Shown: positions 1 to 7,630, counted from the stretch's first letter. The stretch is DNA of 9,469 bases from Acidobacteriaceae bacterium (GCA_019245255.1 JAFARV010000718.1:1-9469), one strand, 5' to 3'. Program-made: numbers and translations. The notes: a model not told the origin generated them from the sequence alone.

Positions 1-172
1 CCAGTACAAGCATTCTTCAATAGCTCCAGCGGTGATAGTGCCCTTCGCTAAGTACGGACAATGCCGTTACCTTTCGGTGGACTAAGCGATGTATTCAGTA
101 AAGAGAGGTTGGACGAAACTGCAGCTCGATCACCGATAGGTTTGGGCCATGCTGACCCGAAAATGACTTAAC

Positions 173-3100
173 TTACCAGAGCAGCTTCAATCCAAACTGA
201 ATCTGTCGCGAAGACGTCGAAGTGCTTGTGATGACTCCGGCCGTTGGCGATACCCCACTCGGAGTAAACACGACCGCGTTCGGTGTGTTGAAATTCGCCC
301 GGTTTAGGAAATTGAAGAACTCCGCGCGAAATTGTAAATTCAGCCTCTCGCGAATTGGAATGTCTTTTAAGGCGGAGAGATCCCATGTCCCAAGACCCGG
401 ACCGATCAGCGTATCTCTGCCCAGATTTCCATAGAAGCCGCTGTTGGTCGGCGGCTGCAAGAATGCCGCTGGGTTGAACCACCCGTTTACCTTACCCAGA
501 ATCACCGGACCGCTGAATGAGGGGTTCACAAAAGGGCGCACCGGATTGCGCGTGTCGCCGTTATTTGATGGGTTGTAGCTGAGCTGCGGCGTGAAGGGAA
601 AACCACTCTGCAAACTAACGATGGAATTCAGGGTCCAGCCGCCCACGAGACCGTTGCTGAACCCCGTCGCATCCGCAAAGAATCGTTTCCCACGTCCGAA
701 GGGCAAAGCATAAATGGCGGCGATCACGCCGACATTCCTGACATCGTAATTTGCGAGGCCCCGGTCTGCCCGCAGATCAAATGGGTTGGATGCCAGCGCC
801 GGCTCTCCGCCGGACGTGGTCGCGTTCAACGAATCTCCGTCGTCGATGCTCTTGGACCAGGTATAAGACCCGCGCAACGAGAGTCCCCCTTCAAAGCGAT
901 GATTTGCTTCAACCTGCAATGCGTTATAGGAGCTGTCTCCCTCCGAAAAGTAAGTCCAGGTATTGGCAAGTGCCGGATTCGTTCTTATTGCAGTCGGGAC
1001 ATAATAAGTACCGGCCGGCACAGGAGTATGTGCAAGCCCTACAGGGAAGTTAGCGGGATAGTTCGCAGGGCACGGACTCGCCGGACAAATCACTGGAAAA
1101 GGTTCGTTCGCGTCAATACCAATGAGTTCGTGGTAACCATGCGACCCGATGTAACCGGCTGTAAGTGCAGTATTAGCCGTAACTTGCTGCTCGAGACGAA
1201 AAGACCAGGAGACCAGGGTGGGCGTCTGTAGATCAGGTTGCACACCTCCAGGAACTAAGCGCGCGCTGGACGGGGCCGGCCCATTCCGCGAAAGAGGCAG
1301 CTTCGATATGGAAACGTTTGGCAGGCTGTAGGTCGGATTGAAAGGCGCGTTCTGATCGGTACGGTACCCCAACGCGTCCTGGAGGTCGTTGTATAAACCA
1401 AACCCGGCACGAATTACCGTGCTGCCCCCAGATGGACTCCAGGCAACACCTACTCTCGGCTGAGGCAGAAACGTCGCATTGTTCTCGGTAAAGACTGAGC
1501 CTCCAATCCTGGGTTGAGTCGAAATCACGCCGTCCGGGTAAGTGTAGTTCGCGGCCCGCCCCTGAGCTTCGTTCCAACCGGTCGAGAATTCATCTCGAAA
1601 CCCGAGCGACACCGTAAGTCGAGGACTAATTCGCATGACATCTTCGGCGTACCAAGCCCCGAAAACGGACCGCCAATTCAGTTCCGTTGGCGACGGGTCA
1701 TACAAAAGGCTGCTGGCAACGCCTTGAAGCAACGTCTGCAAGCTGGTAAATGTAGCCTGCCCGTACTGGCTCAAAGCGAGCGTCTCGTTCGATTGAAACT
1801 GCTGAAACCAGGCTCCGAAACTAAACTGATGACGGCCTGAGGTCAGCGAGACACGATCTTCGTAAGTGAAGATATTGCGAGCGACACGCAGATTGCTTCC
1901 GTTATTGCTTCCAGCCAAACTGATTTGCGCGGTCGGGTTGGACGCTGCGCTGCCGCCGACCACAAGCGCACCGACCGGAGCCCCGGTCAGAAATCCGGGA
2001 AGTGTTGCTGCGGGTGTGTCCGGTGTCGGTTCTCCCGTGAAGAAAAAGCTCGCTCTCGAGTAACCCGCTCGTCCGGTGTTCACTAACGCTGGAGAAAATA
2101 CATGCGTTTCCTCCACGCTCGCCACCTGTTCGCGCAGCGTAGTCAAATCGGTACTGTATAAATTGGTGCTGGTGGGAGTAACGTCCGCGCTGTCGTCCAC
2201 CGTATAACTCAGGTTCAGAGAATCCTTTGTACTTAAAATTTGGTCCAATCGCACTGTTCCGAAATCATCACGGATCGTCTGCAACGGATTATTGAACGCT
2301 TCGGATATTCCGCCGAAGTCCGGAGCTCCCGGGGTGGGCTCAGGCCAGGCGGCGATAAGCGGCGAGACTCCGACAAACTTTAGACCGGAAGACGGACAAG
2401 GCTTTGGAGCGGGGTTCACCAGCTTACACGGCAGATAGCCACTTCGCGCGTTCACATCGGGAACAAGATCCACACCGGTCTGATGAAGGTGCTGCGTGAG
2501 TTTCTCGTAATTTCCGAACACGAACGTTTTGTCGCGTTTGATCGGCGCGCTCAGGGCCGCCCCGAACTGATTGCGTTGAAAGCCGGGCGTCGAAGGACCA
2601 TCAAAGAAGTTCCGCGCATCTAGGTCGTTGTTGCGCAGGAATTCGTATAGCGAGCCATGAATCTGATTTGTCCCTGACTGCGTCGCTATCAACACCTGAG
2701 CGCCAGGATGCTTGCCGTATTCCGCACTATACGAGTCGCGGAGCACGTTGAACTCCTGGACGGCATCCACGCCCAGCATCTCCTGGCTGGCGCCGCCCGG
2801 CTGCATGTTGTTTTCAGCGGCCCCGGTAAACTCAATTCCATTCAACAGATACAGATTCTGTTGTGGCCGATTCCCTGAGACCGCAAAGTTGTTCCCCAAA
2901 GTCGAATTCGAAACTCCGACGCCGCCTGTTTTCTCGGCCGTGAAGTTCACCACGCCAGGGCTCAAAGTAAGAAGCTCGTCGTAGCTTCTGCCATTCAGCG
3001 GAAGATCCTTAATCTCATGCTCCCGGACGAGTCCGGATATGTCTGTCGTTGTGACGCTCACCATCGGAGCGTCTTCGCTCACCGTGACCCGTTGACTGGA

Positions 3101-3442
3101 CGTGCCCAGGCGCAAACTGACATTCACGCGCGCGTCTTGGCCGACCGCCAAAGTGACTCCGCTGCGGATCTCACTCGCGAACCCCGCTCGGTTAACCTCG
3201 AGCTCGTAATGTCCAATCGCAAGTGCTGTGAATCGATACTCTCCCTGCGCATTGGTTTCCGTGTTGCGAATGGCTCCTGTGTCTTGGTTTTTCAAAGTCA
3301 CCGGTGCTCCTGAAATCACGGCTCCAGAGGGATCGCTCACCGTGCCTGAGAGCGCAGCAGAGAATTGAGCCTCCGCCGGGAGACCGACTGAAAGCAAAGC
3401 AAGTAAAATCGCAAAGCTCCGAACCGATGATGTGTCTTTCAT
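173..3442 (-). CDS. Oar-like TonB-dependent outer-membrane receptor with N-terminal carboxypeptidase-regulatory-like domain
   Basis: Outer-membrane beta-barrel protein of 1089 residues, predicted to import or bind a large ligand using TonB/ExbBD energy; the ligand cannot be told from sequence. Residues 1-25 are a signal peptide (hydrophobic core AILLALLSVGL, likely cleavage after AEA). Residues about 30-110 form a CarboxypepD_reg-like beta-sandwich (SGTVSDPSGAVISGAPVTL, then NAQGEYRF and GHYELEV). A possible Ton-box-like segment, RVTVSE, lies at 118-123. The plug covers about 143-262 and includes LPLNGRSYDELLTLSPGV and LLNGIEFTG. The rest is barrel, with DLDARNFFD near 273-281, SYTWSKSIDDGDS further on, and a terminal FGLKLLW whose final aromatic residue is typical of BAM substrates. 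Length is normal for the acidobacterial Oar-like group and the frame is intact. The ATG at 3442 is chosen because the signal peptide begins there; no Shine-Dalgarno is visible. It diverges from the Xre/PBP-like regulator over 26 bp, so regulation by that neighbour is likely (inference). Confidence 0.93.
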   Translation of the reverse strand: MKDTSSVRSFAILLALLSVGLPAEAQFSAALSGTVSDPSGAVISGAPVTLKNQDTGAIRNTETNAQGEYRFTALAIGHYELEVNRAGFASEIRSGVTLAVGQDARVNVSLRLGTSSQRVTVSEDAPMVSVTTTDISGLVREHEIKDLPLNGRSYDELLTLSPGVVNFTAEKTGGVGVSNSTLGNNFAVSGNRPQQNLYLLNGIEFTGAAENNMQPGGASQEMLGVDAVQEFNVLRDSYSAEYGKHPGAQVLIATQSGTNQIHGSLYEFLRNNDLDARNFFDGPSTPGFQRNQFGAALSAPIKRDKTFVFGNYEKLTQHLHQTGVDLVPDVNARSGYLPCKLVNPAPKPCPSSGLKFVGVSPLIAAWPEPTPGAPDFGGISEAFNNPLQTIRDDFGTVRLDQILSTKDSLNLSYTVDDSADVTPTSTNLYSTDLTTLREQVASVEETHVFSPALVNTGRAGYSRASFFFTGEPTPDTPAATLPGFLTGAPVGALVVGGSAASNPTAQISLAGSNNGSNLRVARNIFTYEDRVSLTSGRHQFSFGAWFQQFQSNETLALSQYGQATFTSLQTLLQGVASSLLYDPSPTELNWRSVFGAWYAEDVMRISPRLTVSLGFRDEFSTGWNEAQGRAANYTYPDGVISTQPRIGGSVFTENNATFLPQPRVGVAWSPSGGSTVIRAGFGLYNDLQDALGYRTDQNAPFNPTYSLPNVSISKLPLSRNGPAPSSARLVPGGVQPDLQTPTLVSWSFRLEQQVTANTALTAGYIGSHGYHELIGIDANEPFPVICPASPCPANYPANFPVGLAHTPVPAGTYYVPTAIRTNPALANTWTYFSEGDSSYNALQVEANHRFEGGLSLRGSYTWSKSIDDGDSLNATTSGGEPALASNPFDLRADRGLANYDVRNVGVIAAIYALPFGRGKRFFADATGFSNGLVGGWTLNSIVSLQSGFPFTPQLSYNPSNNGDTRNPVRPFVNPSFSGPVILGKVNGWFNPAAFLQPPTNSGFYGNLGRDTLIGPGLGTWDLSALKDIPIRERLNLQFRAEFFNFLNRANFNTPNAVVFTPSGVSPTAGVITSTSTSSRQIQFGLKLLW

Positions 3443-3468
3443 ATGCGACTTTGTAAATTATAAAAGAC
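3443..3468. promoter_or_regulatory. Divergent promoter/operator spacer between receptor and Xre regulator
   Basis: These 26 AT-rich bases are all that separates the two divergent start codons. Read on the minus strand, 3462-3457 is a perfect TATAAT, 14 bases before the receptor ATG, so transcription would start about 7-9 bases before that codon. No convincing -35 hexamer is present at 16-18 bp. On the plus strand, TATAAA-like and TAAATT-like hexamers sit within 10-15 bases of the regulator ATG. An imperfect dyad at 3449-3466 has the form CTTT-N3-AATT-N3-AAAG (12 of 18 positions symmetric) and could be an operator covering both promoters. The sequence is seen directly; promoter and operator roles are inferred. 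Confidence 0.45.
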
Positions 3469-4578
3469 ATGACTTCATCCCCTATTCGTTTGCGATTGAA
3501 GGACATTCGGCTCTCCCGAGGCTTCTCGGCTTCACATCTGGCTCGCCGCGTAGGAGTAACGCGTCAGACGATTTACGCCATTGAAGATGGCGCTTTCGTT
3601 CCTAACACACTGGTTTCTCTTAAACTCGCCCGAACTCTCGAGGTCGCTGTGGAAGAGATCTTCTCGATGCAAAGCGACGAGACAACGCAGCCCGTCAAGG
3701 CCTTCCTGCTTGCAAAACAGCGAGTGAATCAAGGGCGCATGGTGAGGCTCTGCCGCGTGAACAACCGAACCATTGCGGTTCCCGAGTCCTTCCCTCCTGC
3801 TTATTTGCCGCTTGCCGATGGTTTTGTCGAATCACATGCCGGGGCTTCTGCTTCAGTCAAAACCGATGCCGGCCTCCCGGCAGAAGGAGAACGGTTGTTG
3901 ATCGCGGGCTGCGATCCCGCACTTTCGCTGCTCGACAGTGCGCTGCACGGCTCAGGCACCGATATCGTAACCGTCCCTTGTTCAAGCCGGCGCGCACTTC
4001 ACTGGCTGAAGCACGGCCGGGTGCATGCGGCGGGTTCGCACCTGCTCGACCGCGCCACCGGCGACTACAACGTCTCCATCATTCGGCGGCTGTTTCCGAA
4101 CACACGGCTTCGGGTCGTAACGTTCGCTACCTGGGAACAGGGCCTTATCGTGCGGCATGGCAATCCGATGTCTATCCGATCCGTTGCGGATCTCGCCGGC
4201 GCAAATCTCACTCTGATCAATCGGGAAAGAGGCTCAGGCAGTAGGGATTTGCTTGATTCAGAACTCCGCCGTTTCGGCATCGCCTCCACACAGATCAAAG
4301 GATACGAATCCACAGCTGAAGGACATCTCGCTGCCGCCCACGCTGTAGCTGCAGGAAATGTTGATTGCTGCATCGCACCCCATTCCGCCGCGCGATGCTT
4401 CGGACTCGATTTCATCCCTCTTGTGGCGGAGCGCTTCGACCTGGCATTTCCCCAATCGTCGCTTGACTTGCCCGCCGGGAAAGCACTGCTCGACGCGCTG
4501 AATCGCTCCAATCTCCGAAAGAGCTTGCAATGCATCGCCGGTTACGACACAGCGCACACCGGCGACGTTCTGATGTAG
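3469..4578 (+). CDS. Xre-family HTH transcriptional regulator with C-terminal PBP-like ligand-binding domain
   Basis: Cytoplasmic DNA-binding regulator of 369 residues. Residues about 8-66 are a Cro/CI-type helix-turn-helix (LKDIRLSRGFSASHLARRVG, then the recognition-helix region TRQTIYAIEDG and the closing LEVAVEEIF). Residues about 142-365 resemble the PBP-like domain (PF12727 type) also found fused to MoeA-like and other DNA-binding proteins. Hallmarks are HAAGSHLLDRATGDYN at 186-201, RERGSGSRDLLD at 252-263, the EGHLAAAHAVAAGNVDCCIA stretch ending near 303, and GYDTAHTGD at 358-366. Family relatives are often linked to molybdate or other oxyanion sensing, but no molybdate transport or cofactor gene is in this window, so the ligand is unknown. 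No signal peptide is present, so the PBP-like fold acts as an intracellular sensor. The start ATG gives a complete HTH; no Shine-Dalgarno is visible. Likely targets are its own promoter and the divergent receptor gene. It ends 6 bp from the convergent manA stop. Confidence 0.9.
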   Translation: MTSSPIRLRLKDIRLSRGFSASHLARRVGVTRQTIYAIEDGAFVPNTLVSLKLARTLEVAVEEIFSMQSDETTQPVKAFLLAKQRVNQGRMVRLCRVNNRTIAVPESFPPAYLPLADGFVESHAGASASVKTDAGLPAEGERLLIAGCDPALSLLDSALHGSGTDIVTVPCSSRRALHWLKHGRVHAAGSHLLDRATGDYNVSIIRRLFPNTRLRVVTFATWEQGLIVRHGNPMSIRSVADLAGANLTLINRERGSGSRDLLDSELRRFGIASTQIKGYESTAEGHLAAAHAVAAGNVDCCIAPHSAARCFGLDFIPLVAERFDLAFPQSSLDLPAGKALLDALNRSNLRKSLQCIAGYDTAHTGDVLM

Positions 4579-4584
4579 GAGACG

Positions 4585-5529
4585 CTATTCGACTTGCAGC
4601 CCGAGCATCGGCTCCTCAGCCAAATATGTCACAATCCACTCCGAACCCGGCGCATCTACCGGCACCGCCTCCGCACCCGCGGGTATGAACCAGGCTTGTC
4701 CCTGACACGCCTTGGTATCGCAGAGCGTGCCGCCGCCGTCGACGCAGATTACAATCGCGTACGACAACATGTTTCCGGGAATCTTGAAGCGCTCAGCGGG
4801 GCGAATCCGCTCGATCCGGAAATACTCGCACGCGACAAGTTCGTCACGTCCCGCGGCTAAACTGACGGGATTGGCTTCATACTCATGTGGGCCCAAAGAA
4901 GACACACGCGCGCCGTGTTCCAGATGAAGTTCGCGCGGCCGGCCGTAGTCGTATAACCGATACGTAATGTCCGAGTTCTCCTGGATCTCGCAAATCGTTA
5001 GTCCGGCCCCGATCGCGTGCACCGTGCCGGCAGGGGTGAAAATAGTTTCCCCCCTCCTGGCTATTCTCCAGTTCAAAAGCTGCTCGATCTCTCCGCTCTC
5101 GGCGCTGGACTGCAGGCGTTCCGGCGTGATCGGTTCTTTAAACCCAACCGCCAATTCCCCCGGCGGCTGTACGTCGAGCACGTACCACGCCTCCGTCTTT
5201 CCCAGGCTGTCATGATGCTGCTGCGCATAGGCGTCGTCGGGGTGAACCTGGACCGAAAGCCGTTCCGAAGTAAACAGCAGCTTCACCAGAATGGGGCAAA
5301 TCCCTGGGTACCGGAGGTCAAAGGCCGTACCGAGCAGGTCTGAGTGGTCCCGGAGAAGTTCCCCCAATTTAAGCCGGGCCGACGTGAAATTTTCCTCAAA
5401 AGTAAACCAGACCTCGCCGATACGTTCTTTTCGGGGATGGTCCGGGAAAAACGGGGCCAGCGACTCCCGCCCCCAGACCCGTTCACGAAAGATCGGAAAA
5501 AGTTCGATCGCGCTGTCGAAAGTTGTCAT
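4585..5529 (-). CDS. manA: Mannose-6-phosphate isomerase, class I (short form)
   Basis: Cytosolic zinc enzyme that interconverts mannose-6-phosphate and fructose-6-phosphate, feeding GDP-mannose and polysaccharide synthesis or mannose use. The 314-residue length matches the short Bacillus-type class I enzymes rather than the ~390-residue enterobacterial form. Visible zinc ligands are Gln94 and His96 in SVQVHPDD, Glu113 in KTEAWYVLD, and His171 in PAGTVHAIGAGL. The substrate-side motif QENSDITYRLYDYGR at 183-197 carries the conserved arginines. The N-terminal VWGRESLAPFF and IGEVWF segments are typical of the family. The start ATG at 5529 fits the usual N-terminus; no clear Shine-Dalgarno precedes it. 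The neighbours offer no mannose pathway partner. It is convergent with the regulator and divergent, by 45 bp, from a small membrane-protein gene. Confidence 0.95.
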   Translation of the reverse strand: MTTFDSAIELFPIFRERVWGRESLAPFFPDHPRKERIGEVWFTFEENFTSARLKLGELLRDHSDLLGTAFDLRYPGICPILVKLLFTSERLSVQVHPDDAYAQQHHDSLGKTEAWYVLDVQPPGELAVGFKEPITPERLQSSAESGEIEQLLNWRIARRGETIFTPAGTVHAIGAGLTICEIQENSDITYRLYDYGRPRELHLEHGARVSSLGPHEYEANPVSLAAGRDELVACEYFRIERIRPAERFKIPGNMLSYAIVICVDGGGTLCDTKACQGQAWFIPAGAEAVPVDAPGSEWIVTYLAEEPMLGLQVE

Positions 5530-5560
5530 TTCGGGTGAGAAATTCCCGAGTGTTTTCGCA

Positions 5561-5578
5561 CCACTGTATCAGCAGTGG
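5561..5578. repeat. Perfect 6-bp inverted repeat with 6-nt spacer
   Basis: CCACTG-TATCAG-CAGTGG is a perfect inverted repeat upstream of manA (minus) and covering the GTG at 5575 of the small plus-strand gene. It could be an operator for the divergent pair or a small hairpin in the leader RNA. On the minus strand its spacer region contains TGATACAGT, which resembles an extended -10 element for manA. The symmetry is directly visible; the function is inferred. Confidence 0.35.
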
Positions 5579-5949
5579 CGAACCGAGATGTTCGTCGACG
5601 CGGTCGTAAGGAGGAACAATTGCTTTTCGCGGCAGCAGGTCTTTTGTTCATGGCGTTCGTGGCACTGGCATTTGTCGGACTTACCGAAGCCCGCGTCGGC
5701 GTGCGGCGTCTCGAGCGACAACTCCAGGAACGTAGCGAGGTGCTGAACAACACGTTATCGCTGCCTGGAGAGCCAACGGATCGCGAGGCGGAAGCGCTCG
5801 CAAACGCCCGCTTCAGTTCATCTCTTCTCGCCCTAAGTAAAGTTCAGTTACAAGCGAAGCATACTTCTCCAGAACCCGTCCACGACGAATCTTCATCGTT
5901 GGTGTCAGTTCGCCTGCCTCAATCGAAAAATCACGCTCCAGTATCTTAA
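5575..5949 (+). CDS. Small unrecognised single-pass membrane protein with coiled-coil-like region
   Basis: I do not recognise the family. From GTG at 5575 it reads 124 residues: a basic head (RDVRRRGRK), a hydrophobic segment at about 16-36 (LLFAAAGLLFMAFVALAFVGL), then a charged helix RVGVRRLERQLQERSEVLNN that looks like a short coiled coil. The basic head suggests an N-in, single-pass inner-membrane protein. The start is uncertain. GTG has no Shine-Dalgarno and lies in an inverted repeat. TTG at 5620 is in frame and has AAGGAGG five bases upstream, but that start would remove the basic head and leave 109 residues. From about residue 80 the frame runs antisense through the 3' end of the acyl-CoA synthetase gene, overlapping by 137 bp; this tail is low in recognisable structure. 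It may be a true gene with a long convergent overlap, a gene that lost its original stop, or a chance frame. The membrane-plus-helix pattern favours a real gene. Confidence 0.5.
   Translation: MANRDVRRRGRKEEQLLFAAAGLLFMAFVALAFVGLTEARVGVRRLERQLQERSEVLNNTLSLPGEPTDREAEALANARFSSSLLALSKVQLQAKHTSPEPVHDESSSLVSVRLPQSKNHAPVS
5608..5614 (+). promoter_or_regulatory. Strong Shine-Dalgarno-like AAGGAGG before an in-frame TTG
   Basis: AAGGAGG is complementary to the usual anti-Shine-Dalgarno and ends five bases before TTG at 5620-5622, in frame with the small membrane-protein frame. It is the best ribosome-binding-site match I noticed at a candidate start in the window. The same bases also encode Lys-Glu-Glu if translation starts at GTG 5575, so the match may be coincidental. 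Confidence 0.4.
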
Positions 5950-7624
5950 AGCGGCGGATTCGTTCGAAATCGGCCAGATTCCGGTTTACGCGCGAAACAA
6001 CCTCCTGGACGGCTTTGGTCACAGGCTCGGAGCCGACGATCTCGCCAAGTGGCTTAGAACTCATCTCTTCCAGCCCTTTCACGCTGTCCATCTGGGCAGC
6101 ATTGATGGTCACGAGAGCCGTGACATAGGGCTTCTTATCGCCCACGAGAACCACTTGGTTGATCAGCGGTTCGGTCTTGAAGAAGCTTTCAATCCTCGCC
6201 GGGTAAATCTTCTTTCCGTTTGAAGAGACTATCAGTTCCTTCTTCCTGCCGGTGATGTACCAGTAGCCGTCCGAATCAAGCTCTGCAATATCTCCCGTCG
6301 AAAACCAGCCATCATCGGATAAGACCGAGCGGGTCGCGGCCTCGTCTTTGTAGTAGCCCTTAAAAATGCAAGGCGTCCAGACCTGGAGTTCCCCGTCTTC
6401 TGCCAAACGAGCTTCAACCCCGGGCAGCAGCGTTCCAATACTCCCAGGTTTCGGCCGCGCAAGCGGGTTGAAACAGATCACTCCAGCCTCGGTCAGCCCG
6501 TAGCCTTCAATCAGCGGCATGCCGATAGCGGCATAGAAATCTCCAAGCTCTCGGGCTAAGGGCGCGGCTCCGGACGCCGCTATACGAATACGTCCGCCAA
6601 GGCGGTCACGAACCTTTGAAAAAAATAACTTGTTGGCGATCTTCAACAAACGCGACATCCAGGCGGGAATCGGTTTTCCCGTCTGCGTCAACTTTGCGGC
6701 TTCGAGCCCAAGGCCGAGCGCACCGTAGAACAGCTTCCGCACCGCCGCCGGCCGCTTCCTGAGCTCCGTCTGAATGGTCGCGTACATCCGTTCCCAAACA
6801 CGCGGCGGAGCCAGAAAAATGGTCGGCCGAACGCTACGCAATTCGTTCGGTAATCGGGCCAGGCTCTCGGAAAACCAGACCGGTGTGCCCATTCTCATCG
6901 GCACCAGCTCGAGCACAATCCGTTGCGCAATGTGGGCGGAGGGCAAGAAGACCAACATCGAGTCCTCCGGGGTCGTCGGCAGGACGACCGGAGCCATATC
7001 AAGATTCGCCAGAACGGCGGAGTGGCTCGTCACACCCATCTTGGGCTCGCCAGTTGCTCCAGAGGTCAGGTAAAGGATCGCCGGATCGTCCGGCGAGATT
7101 TCCTCCTGAATGCGCCCAAAAAATCCTGGCTCACGCGCCAGTGCCGCCCTGCCCCTCTGACCGAGCTCGTCCAGGGACAGAACACCGCTTTTGCTTCCGG
7201 TGATGAGAATCGTATGTTCCGGAAGTTGCAAGCCCTTCTCATCCAGCGCTTTAGAGATTCCCGCCAAGGCTTTCGGATCTTCAACAAACAGGAACCTGGG
7301 CTGCGCTTTAACGATGTCCCGCGCGAGATCCGGCATCGGATAAGCCGTGTAGAGAGCCCCTGATACACCCCCCGCCCCCATAATCCCGAGATCTACCAGG
7401 TAAAACTCAGCGCGTGTTTCAGAGAGTACACAAACGACGTCGCCTTTTTGGAGGCCCAGATCACGAAGTCCAGCCGCGATCTCACGTGAGACTGTGACCC
7501 ATTCATTCCAGCTGTAAGAGCGGTATCCGCCGCTCTTAGCTCCAAGCGGCTGGTGCAGGGCTTTGGCATCTCCGTATTGGGCGGCTGTTGTCTCCAATAC
7601 CGTGAATACGTTGCGGCCCGGCAT
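5813..7624 (-). CDS. Long-chain fatty-acyl-CoA synthetase (AMP-forming)
   Basis: Adenylate-forming enzyme of 603 residues that activates a fatty acid with ATP to an acyl-AMP and then forms acyl-CoA, feeding beta-oxidation or lipid synthesis; cytosolic or membrane-associated. Core motifs are complete. The P-loop LTSGATGEPKMGV is at 186-198 (the usual TSGTTG has Ala in place of the first Thr, plus an inserted Met before Gly). GYGLTEAG is at 374-381 and STGDIAE at 442-448. The hinge motif GRKKELIVSSNGKKIYP is at 459-475, and the C-terminal catalytic Lys578 lies in TPTMKIRRG. Length matches bacterial FadD15-like synthetases of about 600 residues. Substrate chain length is inferred from family resemblance only. 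The ATG at 7624 gives a normal N-terminus (NVFTVLETTAAQYGDAKAL); no Shine-Dalgarno is visible. Its last 45 codons, including Lys578, are antisense to the tail of the small plus-strand gene. It diverges from the LOG-family gene by 50 bp. Confidence 0.94.
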   Translation of the reverse strand: MPGRNVFTVLETTAAQYGDAKALHQPLGAKSGGYRSYSWNEWVTVSREIAAGLRDLGLQKGDVVCVLSETRAEFYLVDLGIMGAGGVSGALYTAYPMPDLARDIVKAQPRFLFVEDPKALAGISKALDEKGLQLPEHTILITGSKSGVLSLDELGQRGRAALAREPGFFGRIQEEISPDDPAILYLTSGATGEPKMGVTSHSAVLANLDMAPVVLPTTPEDSMLVFLPSAHIAQRIVLELVPMRMGTPVWFSESLARLPNELRSVRPTIFLAPPRVWERMYATIQTELRKRPAAVRKLFYGALGLGLEAAKLTQTGKPIPAWMSRLLKIANKLFFSKVRDRLGGRIRIAASGAAPLARELGDFYAAIGMPLIEGYGLTEAGVICFNPLARPKPGSIGTLLPGVEARLAEDGELQVWTPCIFKGYYKDEAATRSVLSDDGWFSTGDIAELDSDGYWYITGRKKELIVSSNGKKIYPARIESFFKTEPLINQVVLVGDKKPYVTALVTINAAQMDSVKGLEEMSSKPLGEIVGSEPVTKAVQEVVSRVNRNLADFERIRRFKILERDFSIEAGELTPTMKIRRGRVLEKYASLVTELYLGREEMN

Positions 7625-7630
7625 GGCCGA

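Noticed and set aside
1..51. Plus-strand frame 1 ending in TAA at 49-51, possibly the C-terminus of an upstream gene
   Set aside because: Only 16 codons are visible, with no recognisable motif; the window edge prevents a decision.
141..162. Short stem (TTTGGG ... CCCGAAA) just past the receptor stop, considered as its terminator
   Set aside because: On the receptor's strand the stem has a mismatch and only three solid G-C pairs, and no T-tract follows.
4065..4535. 156-codon minus-strand open frame inside the regulator gene
   Set aside because: It is antisense to clearly conserved PBP-like motifs and has Ser/Arg-rich low-quality composition without a domain; a shadow of a GC-rich gene.
5291..5746. 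151-codon plus-strand open frame across the manA start
   Set aside because: It is largely antisense to the conserved N-terminal part of manA and has no coherent motif; the frame at 5575-5949 explains the spacer better.
5526..5753. 75-codon minus-strand frame opposite the small membrane-protein gene
   Set aside because: Its Ser/Thr/Arg-rich composition is typical of an antisense shadow; the opposite strand encodes a proper membrane segment and charged helix.
6923..7363. 146-codon plus-strand frame within the acyl-CoA synthetase gene
   Set aside because: It is antisense to the P-loop region of an intact enzyme; Arg-rich, with no family resemblance.
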